DNA from: Prevotella sp.
Lineage (GTDB): Bacteria > Bacteroidota > Bacteroidia > Bacteroidales > Bacteroidaceae
NCBI GenBank assembly: GCA_017478025.1
Contig: JAFVGZ010000017.1
Coordinates: 1-64,000, forward strand
Direction of reading: 5' to 3'
Length of the DNA: 64,000 nucleotides
This document shows positions 1 through 6,228 of this stretch, one piece after another. The translations under genes and the position numbers were made by a program. The notes under the pieces were generated by a model that was given only the letters and a program-made list of their open reading frames with translations, was not told the origin of the DNA and did not search any database. The number at the start of each line of letters is the position of its first letter. Positions within the stretch are counted from its first letter, which is position 1.

Positions 1-308
1 AATAGAGGCTCTTTTAGAGACCAAAATAAGTTGTTTTGGTTATGAAGGCAGTGAAGGTGAAGTGAATGTGAACTTTCTCACCTTCACCTTTCTAAACCTT
101 TGTTCCACATGATGTTACGAGCATTTAGTGAAGGTGAAGGTAATTTCTTAAAGTTTCGCTTTTTTTGCTTGCTAAGGAGTAGGAGGGAGATAAATGGAGA
201 TAGAGGACAAATGTCTTAGACTGTCTGACTGCTAATAGTAATGTCTTCTCGCTCGGCCCTTTGGGACGCTTGCAGAGCAAGAACTACTGACTACTTGAGA
301 AAGTCGAG
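1..308. other. Gene-free left edge with GTGAAGGTGA repeats
   Basis: I find no convincing gene here. The 10-mer GTGAAGGTGA occurs at 51-60 and 128-137 and in inverted orientation at 78-87, so the first and inverted copies could form a hairpin. A reading frame open from base 1 ends at a TGA near base 45 and could be the tail of a gene outside the window, but it is too short to identify. Confidence 0.4.
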
Positions 309-1118
309 TTATTTTATATTTTCTCTTTCTTGCTGGATTTTTTCAACTAGTTGTCTTTCCCTCTTGATCCTTTCTTCTACTATCTTACTGGCTCTTTTAA
401 CCATGGAGTCCCAAGGCTCCATGAAATCACTATGTGAGATCAGTGAATATCTTTCTATCGTAGAATTGTCAATCGCCGTTTTTATGTCTTTAACAGGAAA
501 GACGATAAACACACTATCTGGCAGAGATTGCCTTTTGTCAAAAGTTATAAGGTAACGCAATGTATCCTTATTACTCTTCACAGATCTATATGAAATATTC
601 TTATACTTAATAGGATTTGACATATCTAAAGGCAAATGTTCATAGTCACCATTATAAAAAGCCGTATAATGATTTTTCTTGTCAACTTTCTTTGAGATGT
701 CTAATTCACAGCTGACTTTTTTTCCTATGGTACTCCACCTTAATGGCTTAGGAAGAATTCTCTTATGACCATGAATGAAACTCAGTCTGTAAATGGTATC
801 ATTCAGACCGGCATCATAAGGATGTATTATCCCTCCAAGTATTTCGGGATCTCTGTACCGCGTTTCTGGATTGCATGCGTCTGTATAAGTCTCAAGTATA
901 TAGAGAGCATAGTTTTTGGAAGGAATGCCGTCTATAGATACACGATACATACGGATTCCCTCTATCTTGAAATTCTTATAATACGTATATAAGCCATTGA
1001 AAGGATATTGAAGGTCTGATTTCGTTTTTTCCTTCTTACATGCACACACCACAGCGAGTATTAGTGCAATCAGCACACTCACACTTAAGTTCACGCCTAT
1101 TCTTCTATTCTTTCGCAT
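309..1118 (-). CDS. Hypothetical lipoprotein
   Basis: This encodes a 269-residue protein of unknown function. The N-terminus has basic residues, a hydrophobic stretch (residues 10-25) and a lipobox-like VVCAC before a lysine-rich segment, so it is probably exported and lipidated. The rest is polar with many Tyr and Lys and ends in a charged helical segment (about 235-269, RIKRERQLVEKIQQER) likely to form a coiled coil. Its start overlaps the 3' end of the upstream secreted-protein gene by 14 bp, which suggests one transcript and coupled translation. No catalytic motif is visible. Adhesin or immune-evasion roles would be guesses. Confidence 0.6.
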   Translation of the reverse strand: MRKNRRIGVNLSVSVLIALILAVVCACKKEKTKSDLQYPFNGLYTYYKNFKIEGIRMYRVSIDGIPSKNYALYILETYTDACNPETRYRDPEILGGIIHPYDAGLNDTIYRLSFIHGHKRILPKPLRWSTIGKKVSCELDISKKVDKKNHYTAFYNGDYEHLPLDMSNPIKYKNISYRSVKSNKDTLRYLITFDKRQSLPDSVFIVFPVKDIKTAIDNSTIERYSLISHSDFMEPWDSMVKRASKIVEERIKRERQLVEKIQQERENIK

Positions 1119-1539
1119 ATTGACTTTTATTTATGAGGATAAGATCTTTGACGGGACAATTTCTTTCTGTCGTAGTTCCATATTTTGCCCATGACCAGTA
1201 GTTTATAAACCCATTGGATTTGCCTGTTATTTCAAGAGCGTGCGCATCGCCTTCGTTTGCAAAGTTTGTACTTGTACTATTATTTGACAGTCGTACACCC
1301 GCAAGATATGTATAAGAATCAGTATTGTAATTTTCTGTAAGACCCTTTAATTCATCACAGTCAAAGTATGCCTCGCAGTTTGGGCATTTCTCACGGCACA
1401 TCACTGCGCCCTCGCACGGCAAGTTGGTTGTATAACTATATCCATCATCCTCACAGTCATTCATAGATTCATTTGTCATGTTCTGTGCCGATACCTCAGT
1501 CAGCGAGAGCAAATTTAGCAAAACCATTGCTAATACCAA
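1105..1539 (-). CDS. Small Cys-rich secreted protein, weak start codon
   Basis: This is a secreted protein of about 144 residues. A hydrophobic signal segment ends in VSAQN, followed by a cysteine-rich stretch (MCREKCPNCEAYFDCDEL) that may bind metal or form disulfides. The only usual start in a good position is TTG at 1539. The frame stays open further upstream, where AGGAGG at 1558-1563 lies six bases before an in-frame ACG at 1549-1551 that would give a more typical signal start (T-K-W-I-L-V-L). This could be a mutated ATG. The downstream lipoprotein gene overlaps its end. I do not recognise the family. Confidence 0.5.
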   Translation of the reverse strand: MVLAMVLLNLLSLTEVSAQNMTNESMNDCEDDGYSYTTNLPCEGAVMCREKCPNCEAYFDCDELKGLTENYNTDSYTYLAGVRLSNNSTSTNFANEGDAHALEITGKSNGFINYWSWAKYGTTTERNCPVKDLILINKSQYAKE

Positions 1540-1865
1540 AATCCATTTCGTCCTGCACCTCCTTTTTTAACAATTATTGTACGAAGGTTGCACAAGATGC
1601 GACTACGGAAAAGGACTGGCAGATGACTCTCCTACATTACAGATACACCAGACCTGAACTGAGACAAATCCCCCTCCGGGGCACGTCAACAACAGGCGAC
1701 GAATGTTGCTGCTATTTGTTTTGAAAGAGGTCGAACCTTTATTTACGCGGGCGGGGACGCCCACGTCCCCAGTGGATGCTCGCTATCAGCGTAATTCATG
1801 GAACAATTCATGGGCATTCGTGTTAAAAAGCAAACATGAATTACCGCGAATTAACCATCTAATTT
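1540..1865. other. Intergenic stretch with one GC-rich hairpin
   Basis: No supported gene is visible. A perfect 7-bp stem with a 4-nt loop, GGGGACG-CCCA-CGTCCCC, lies at about 1758-1775. It is followed by an AT-rich stretch with repeated ATTCATG and AATTACCGCGAATTAA motifs that resembles degenerate interspersed intergenic repeats. Confidence 0.35.
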
Positions 1866-2021
1866 TCATGCATGGATATACCCAGTGGGTGCGCGTTGCT
1901 TCTCTGCGTCATCGGAATAATGCTCCGCAAGCGTGCACCTGAGCTCGGTCAGCTTGTCGTCTTGGGCGCACAAAGGTAGTATCGCCGTCAACATGACAGC
2001 GAGTAAAAGTATTCTTCGCAT
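1866..2021 (-). pseudogene. Remnant of a secreted protein (signal peptide only)
   Basis: A 51-residue frame begins with a textbook signal peptide (MRRILLLAVMLTAILPLCAQ) and then ends after about 30 polar residues. A mature chain this short with no cysteines or motif looks like the 5' stub of a larger exported protein whose remainder is gone. It could instead be a genuine small secreted peptide. It lies beyond the terminator of the upstream lipoprotein gene (2082-2510), on the same strand. Confidence 0.35.
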
Positions 2022-2036
2022 GGTTGTGATTGTTCT

Positions 2037-2076
2037 AATTGAGACCGTGTCAAAAGTAACAGACACGGCCTCAATT
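2037..2076 (-). terminator. Hairpin terminator after the 2082-2510 gene
   Basis: AATTGAGACCGTGTC and GACACGGCCTCAATT form a 15-bp stem around a 10-nt loop. The one plus-strand mismatch becomes a G-U pair in minus-strand RNA, so it fits the leftward transcript that ends at 2082. Confidence 0.6.
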
Positions 2077-2081
2077 GTTCG

Positions 2082-2510
2082 CTATTTTATTCGCTTTAAC
2101 ACCGTTGTGTGATCTCTACCCCCTATAAATTCTTTCTGTTTTTTCCAAAAAAGTACAAGTGAATCCTCATTTAATTTTATGATTTCTTTAGAAAACACTA
2201 CTCCATAATTATCTCGATAAGTGATGTGGCTACCTCTATTACTGATTCCAACTTTGTTGGTATCAAAGCGTGAACATATAGTGTCTGTCAGATAATACGG
2301 CCATTGGCTGGATACCGTGTCATTGTCATCATAAAATATGATTTTCTTTTTTATAGTAGTAGGCGTAAATTCTATTATGTCCATAGAATTAGTATATTTA
2401 TCTTCTTCACTCCAGATAGTTCCATTCAACATGGATGTGGTAAAATTGTTATTGTCAGCGTTACAAGCTAAGAACACCATCGTTGTAACTATAACTATTA
2501 TTTTTTTCAT
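2082..2510 (-). CDS. Hypothetical lipoprotein
   Basis: This encodes a 142-residue protein that starts MKKIIVIVTTMVFLACNAD, a clear lipoprotein signal with lipobox FLAC. The mature part contains LNGTIWSEEDK and a run of alternating hydrophobic residues suggesting a small beta fold, comparable to the neighbour at 2541-2981 (SQLVGTKWEMIGEKGD). Both have a G-T-x-W motif near the start of the mature chain, as in small lipocalin-like secreted proteins of Bacteroidetes. The two genes lie 30 bp apart on the same strand and may be diverged duplicates. Function unknown. Confidence 0.6.
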   Translation of the reverse strand: MKKIIVIVTTMVFLACNADNNNFTTSMLNGTIWSEEDKYTNSMDIIEFTPTTIKKKIIFYDDNDTVSSQWPYYLTDTICSRFDTNKVGISNRGSHITYRDNYGVVFSKEIIKLNEDSLVLFWKKQKEFIGGRDHTTVLKRIK

Positions 2511-2540
2511 ACATTTTTTATTTTCTTGATTTATAATGAC

Positions 2541-2981
2541 TTATTTTATACGTTTGAAATGATATGTTGCAATTAAATGTTCATTACCTATTTCCCCATC
2601 CTTTCTTTCGCGAACAAGGTACATGTCACCAGTCGATTGGTCTATAGATTGTATTATATACCAGTCATACCTCTGTATTTTATGATTATATACCACTAAA
2701 TACTTGCCTGATGTTCCTTTTCCTACTAAGTCCGAATTAAACGTAGAAGGAATGTTTTTTGATATATAATACTTTAACTTGTTTCTATAGTTTTTCCCAT
2801 TAGGTTTGAACAAAACGTCCTTAGTAATTTCACTTTTAGAAAAGCTCCACGTCGCAACTGTTTCATCACCTTTTTCACCTATCATTTCCCATTTTGTCCC
2901 TACTAATTGTGAAGCGGCTACCTGTGCATTAACGTTACAGAAAAACATCAACGCACTCATCAATAGTACAGCAAATTTCAT
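2541..2981 (-). CDS. Small secreted protein, lipocalin-like
   Basis: This is a secreted protein of 146 residues. I chose the ATG at 2981 because it begins a normal signal peptide (MKFAVLLMSALMFFCNVNAQ). The longer frame would start inside the broken gene upstream. The mature chain opens with QLVGTKWEM and continues with alternating polar and hydrophobic strands ending in LIATYHFKRIK, like a compact beta barrel. Its likely paralogue is the lipoprotein at 2082-2510. It probably shares a transcript with the frameshifted gene upstream, which ends 5 bp before this start. Function unknown. Confidence 0.6.
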   Translation of the reverse strand: MKFAVLLMSALMFFCNVNAQVAASQLVGTKWEMIGEKGDETVATWSFSKSEITKDVLFKPNGKNYRNKLKYYISKNIPSTFNSDLVGKGTSGKYLVVYNHKIQRYDWYIIQSIDQSTGDMYLVRERKDGEIGNEHLIATYHFKRIK

Positions 2982-2985
2982 CTGA

Positions 2986-3214
2986 TTAATGCTTTTTTCC
3001 CATTGTAAAAGTATATTTTGTATTTCCATTTGAGTCTGTTACATTTAAATCTTTCTTTGGTATCGCACATGGATCTTCGAAGCCTACTGCGCAGTAATAA
3101 TAAAGAATTACTGTATCTTACATATCCTCCATTGACAAGCCTATCTGCGTCACGGAGTATGCCTAACACCTTGTCTCGGTCATAGGGTATCATCTCTTGT
3201 ATCGCAGGATTCAC
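2986..3214 (-). pseudogene. Frameshifted small gene
   Basis: Minus-strand translation from GTG 3214 (or ATG 3193) reads MNPAIQEMIPYDRDKVLGI and on through NGGYVRYS, after which that frame becomes basic and low-complexity. The +1 frame becomes protein-like at the same point (ILYYYCAVGFEDPC, then DSNGNTKYTFTMGKKH) and stops with TAA at 2986-2988, just before the next gene. One missing base between about 3105 and 3118 would join the two into a protein of roughly 76 residues. A -7 element at 3249-3256 supports a once-transcribed gene. The cause could be a real mutation or a sequence error. Family unknown. Confidence 0.45.
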
Positions 3215-3248
3215 ATTAATTTAATGGCCATTAAGTTAATGCCGGTTG

Positions 3249-3256
3249 CAAAGATA
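3249..3256 (-). promoter_or_regulatory. Predicted -7 promoter element TATCTTTG
   Basis: TATCTTTG on the minus strand fits the Bacteroidetes TAnnTTTG box and lies about 35 bp before the start of the frameshifted gene at 2986-3214, also serving the small secreted-protein genes further on. Confidence 0.45.
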
Positions 3257-3375
3257 CTCGTTTTACGTGTACTACACAAGCGAAAACATGTGTTTTGTTA
3301 ATAGAGTCACGTTTTTTAACACTTTAGGAATTTGTTCAATTGCTCGTTTCAGCGGTGCATTAGCTGGGTTGCTGA

Positions 3376-4512
3376 CTACTGCTGCAATAGCCATTGTGCA
3401 AAGAATTGATCGTAAAGTGTGTAGGTACCTACGTCGTGAGTGACAAAGTCCTTTTCCAAGAGTCCTTTGACAGCTCCCTGCACCATACTGGCCGTGAGAT
3501 TATAGCGCTGCAGGAACGGACGGGAGGTCAGATTGGCAGCCTTGCCCTCCTTGCAGATGGCCATCAGAACTTCCTTCTGCTTTGACGGCAATTGGAAGAG
3601 TAGTGCTTTATAAGCAAAGCTCTGCTGATTTATAATCTGCTGAATGGCAGGTTCTATCATTTCCTCCGTGCATGATGCTCCCGACTCTGTTAATGTAAAC
3701 AATGCATTCAGAACTGACTGCATATACCAGGTGACTCCTTCATAGCGCTGATAGACAGCGATAATGGCGTCTCGAGTTATCTCTTTCCCGTATTCCCTGA
3801 ACAAGCCCTGCGCAAACTCTACATATTTTTCACAGTCAATAGGTTCGATAGACATCAGGCTCGTACTTTGATAGAATGGGCGAGACGGGGATACGAATAT
3901 CTCAGACATCATGTGACGTTGCGAACCTGAATAGATGAACCATGCATTCTTACATCTCTGAATCCTGGTACGGAGAACGGCTTCAACATTCTTGTCAGGA
4001 TAGTCGACAACAACTTGGAACTCATCGATAGCTACAATACACGGTTTGTCAGCCTGCTCCAAATATGTAAATATCTCATCCAGGGTAAACTCTGGCAATT
4101 TTATATCGCCCACACCCAATCCCCACTCCGGAATACCGTTAATGTCGAATGAGATATTGCCACGAAGTGAACCTATCGTGTTCAGAAACTTTTCCCAAGT
4201 CTTGCGACCTCTTGATTTCAGCACGCCAAGAACAGTCTTCCCCAGTTCATATACAAACTCTTGCAGGTTCTTAGTGGCGTAGATGTCCACTATGAACGTG
4301 TAATAATGGTCTTTGACTCCTTCTTGCTGAAAACAGTGATGTATCAGCCCTGTCTTCCCAAGGCGACGAGGCGATATGAGGGCAACGTTGTTACCATTGG
4401 TTACCATCCTTGTCAGTAACTCGGTTTCTTCCACACGGTCACAGAAATAGTGCGGAGAGAGGTATCCGTTGGTGATAAAAGGATTGCGTATCATCATAAC
4501 ATTCTCATTCAA
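3376..4512 (-). CDS. AAA-type P-loop ATPase (archaeal-ATPase-like family)
   Basis: This 378-residue cytoplasmic ATPase starts with the typical NPFITNGYLSPHYFCDR segment. It has a Walker A motif SPRRLGKT (residues 47-54), a Walker B CIVAIDEFQ (158-166) and a sensor-like YSGSQRHMM. The C-terminal 100 residues (PSKQKEVLMAICKEGKA onward) look like a winged helix. Bacteroidetes carry many such STAND-like ATPases, often as isolated genes near variable regions. Their roles are mostly unknown, and stress, toxin-antitoxin or mobile-element regulation has been suggested. No partner nuclease or toxin is visible beside it. A predicted promoter lies 20 bp upstream, so it is probably monocistronic. Confidence 0.8.
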   Translation of the reverse strand: MNENVMMIRNPFITNGYLSPHYFCDRVEETELLTRMVTNGNNVALISPRRLGKTGLIHHCFQQEGVKDHYYTFIVDIYATKNLQEFVYELGKTVLGVLKSRGRKTWEKFLNTIGSLRGNISFDINGIPEWGLGVGDIKLPEFTLDEIFTYLEQADKPCIVAIDEFQVVVDYPDKNVEAVLRTRIQRCKNAWFIYSGSQRHMMSEIFVSPSRPFYQSTSLMSIEPIDCEKYVEFAQGLFREYGKEITRDAIIAVYQRYEGVTWYMQSVLNALFTLTESGASCTEEMIEPAIQQIINQQSFAYKALLFQLPSKQKEVLMAICKEGKAANLTSRPFLQRYNLTASMVQGAVKGLLEKDFVTHDVGTYTLYDQFFAQWLLQQ

Positions 4513-4531
4513 AGTAATTCATAACTTTATG

Positions 4532-4539
4532 CAAAGATA
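4532..4539 (-). promoter_or_regulatory. Predicted -7 element TATCTTTG for the ATPase gene
   Basis: TATCTTTG on the minus strand lies about 20 bp upstream of the ATPase ATG at 4512, which implies a very short leader. Confidence 0.5.
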
Positions 4540-4682
4540 ATTATAATCTTATTATAAAGCACACATAACCCCGTTGTTTTAACTTTATTTATACTCCTCG
4601 CCTCATTCGTCGCTGCTGATTTATGCCCATTGGAACCGTTTCGCTGTCATCAAATCTCACATCTGCCCCCCCATTAATGTAG

Positions 4683-4709
4683 AAAAATAGCGCCTCTTGA
4701 GGGGCGCTA
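4683..4709 (-). terminator. Rho-independent terminator, minus strand
   Basis: In minus-strand RNA, TAGCGCCCC and GGCGCTA pair around a short loop and are followed by TTTTT. The nearest upstream minus-strand gene is the AraC regulator ending at 5189, with the broken gene fragment in between, so it may terminate either. Confidence 0.55.
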
Positions 4710-4866
4710 ATATGATTTCCATACAGAGAATGTTTGTTTTGTCCTATGGCGGCAACAAGGGTTGCAACGGCTGCAAAATGGCATTGCGGAGTGGAGGCAG
4801 GTCGTTCGTTTTGTGCAATGAGACGCGTAACATCATAGAGGGATTGCCCTGACATCATGAAGGCTG

Positions 4867-4995
4867 TCAATAGGTGTTGATGGCAGACCAGGTCATTGCC
4901 TCTGCCCTGACGTAGCCTATCTTCTTGCCCACACGGAGTTTGAACCACTGGCTGTAGAGGCCGTCGGCGCCTTTCATGTTATAGTAGCCAAGGCA
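4867..4995 (-). pseudogene. Broken copy of the 3' end of the gene at 11503-12825
   Basis: Minus-strand translation gives about 42 residues ending SQWFKLRVGKK..GYVRAEAMTWSAINTY and a TGA, almost identical to the C-terminus of the secreted protein at 11503-12825. DNA similarity runs over 139 bp (4857-4995 against 11493-11631) with about ten mismatches, mostly silent, and includes ten bases past the stop codon. On the 5' side similarity stops abruptly and in-frame stops follow, so this is a truncated paralogue and not a gene. The rest of 4513-5188 shows no coding sequence. Confidence 0.8.
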
Positions 4996-5188
4996 TCATC
5001 ATAACACCATGACCACTGACGAACTGCATGCCCCCCCCTGAAGGAGGGCTATCTGAAGACGATTGAAGACATGTCCGTCCGTCGTGCCTGAACACCTGAT
5101 GAGGTGGGTGATATGGACGCATTAGCGAGAACAAAACTTGGCAGACTTGATTTTGCCGAGCGTGAGTAGGCTCGAACGAAGTTCAAGG

Positions 5189-6043
5189 CTACGCATTAGT
5201 GGCTGAAAGCCGATACTGCTGCGGCGGCATCCCGACGTGCTGGCGGAACAGACGGTTGAAATAGGCCATATCCTCGTAGCCAAGTGAGAGGGCTATCTGC
5301 TTGACGGGCTGGATTGTTGTGACCAATAGCAGTTCGGCCCGTTCCATCTTTTTGCTGATGAGCCAGGCATTGGGGGTTTGGCCCGTCTCTTTCTTGAACA
5401 TGCGAATGAAATGGTCTTTCGACATACAGGCCACACTAGACAGTTGCTCCATACTGATGTGGCTGCTGATGTTCGACCTGGCGTAATCCATCGCCTGTGC
5501 TATCCGCTTGTCGCTGACCCTGTTCCTTGGCTTTGCCTGCCGCAGAAAGCGGGAAAGGAAGATGAGCAGGATGCCACGCGACTCCATTTTGTCGCAGAAG
5601 GGTAGCTGCCGGTTGCGCAGGATGTTATCCTTCAGGGTCGTGCGGTTGTCGTAGCTGGCAGGGTCTGACTGTGGCAGTCGCATCCAAGGGTTAGTCTCGC
5701 AGAGTCGCTGCATCAGGTGCTGGTCTATCTCACACCCGTTCACCTCGACGGGAAAATCCCAGTCCTCCAGCACTCTCTGTTCCTCATATATGTGTATGTA
5801 ATAGTGAGCGAAAAAGCCGTGACAGATGTCGTTATGAACGATATAGGGTGGAACCAGATAGAGGTGGTGGGGCCGAAGCGTGATGACACACGTGGGCAGC
5901 TTAATCTGTGCCGTACCTTCGGTCACATAGTAGAGCCGTGCAAAGGGACTTCGCACATTCTTCCAGTTCCAGTCGCCGTGATGACTGGCAAAGCCCACGT
6001 TGAGCATGAGTGGGCGCAGGTGATATAAGGATAGATTCTTCAT
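5189..6043 (-). CDS. AraC-family transcriptional regulator
   Basis: This 284-residue cytoplasmic regulator has an N-terminal cupin-like sensing domain (about residues 1-150, with RPHHLYLVPPYIVHND) and a C-terminal double helix-turn-helix of the AraC type (about 185-280: ISMEQLSSVACMSKDHFIRMFKKE, then QIALSLGYEDMAYFNRLFRQHVGMPPQQYR, each described here only as motif landmarks at those positions). I chose ATG 6043 because the predicted promoter at 6053-6060 would leave the longer upstream starts untranscribed. The gene is divergent from the glycoside hydrolase at 6229, with both promoters in one 190-bp space, so it probably controls that operon in response to a sugar. The ligand is unknown. Confidence 0.85.
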   Translation of the reverse strand: MKNLSLYHLRPLMLNVGFASHHGDWNWKNVRSPFARLYYVTEGTAQIKLPTCVITLRPHHLYLVPPYIVHNDICHGFFAHYYIHIYEEQRVLEDWDFPVEVNGCEIDQHLMQRLCETNPWMRLPQSDPASYDNRTTLKDNILRNRQLPFCDKMESRGILLIFLSRFLRQAKPRNRVSDKRIAQAMDYARSNISSHISMEQLSSVACMSKDHFIRMFKKETGQTPNAWLISKKMERAELLLVTTIQPVKQIALSLGYEDMAYFNRLFRQHVGMPPQQYRLSATNA

Positions 6044-6052
6044 AACTGGGTG

Positions 6053-6060
6053 CAAAGATA
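6053..6060 (-). promoter_or_regulatory. Predicted -7 element TATCTTTG for the AraC gene
   Basis: TATCTTTG on the minus strand, followed by GCACCCAGTT and the ATG at 6043. The spacing of about 10 bp implies an almost leaderless transcript and decides the start-codon choice. Confidence 0.55.
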
Positions 6061-6136
6061 CGAATAATTCTGGATTCATGTCGATAAAGTGAAATAGAAT
6101 CGCAATATTTTCTACTGAAATTATCGATATTATCAC

Positions 6137-6144
6137 TACCTTTG
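6137..6144 (+). promoter_or_regulatory. Predicted -7 element TACCTTTG for the glycoside hydrolase operon
   Basis: TACCTTTG on the plus strand lies 31 bp before ATG 6175 and 85 bp before ATG 6229. The space between it and the divergent AraC promoter is the likely regulator-binding region. Confidence 0.55.
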
Positions 6145-6228
6145 CACGCAAAATAATATTAAAACAACTGAAAGATGAAGAAACTACTGGTTATTGTGAA
6201 TGAAAAGTATCTAAAAGAATCAACAGCA

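Larger units (their letters stand above)
4513..5188. other. Mostly non-coding stretch between the ATPase and AraC genes
   Basis: Apart from the ATPase promoter, the terminator hairpin and the truncated 3' gene copy, I see nothing functional. A frame open at 4589-4948 on the minus strand overlaps the truncated copy in the wrong frame and has no coding character. A C-rich hairpin (CCCCCCCTGAAGGAGGG) lies near 5031-5048. Confidence 0.5.

Noticed and set aside
4589-4948. 119-residue open frame on the minus strand
   Set aside because: It is the wrong frame across the truncated copy of the 11503-12825 gene; the same wrong frame is open at 11387-11584 over the intact gene end.
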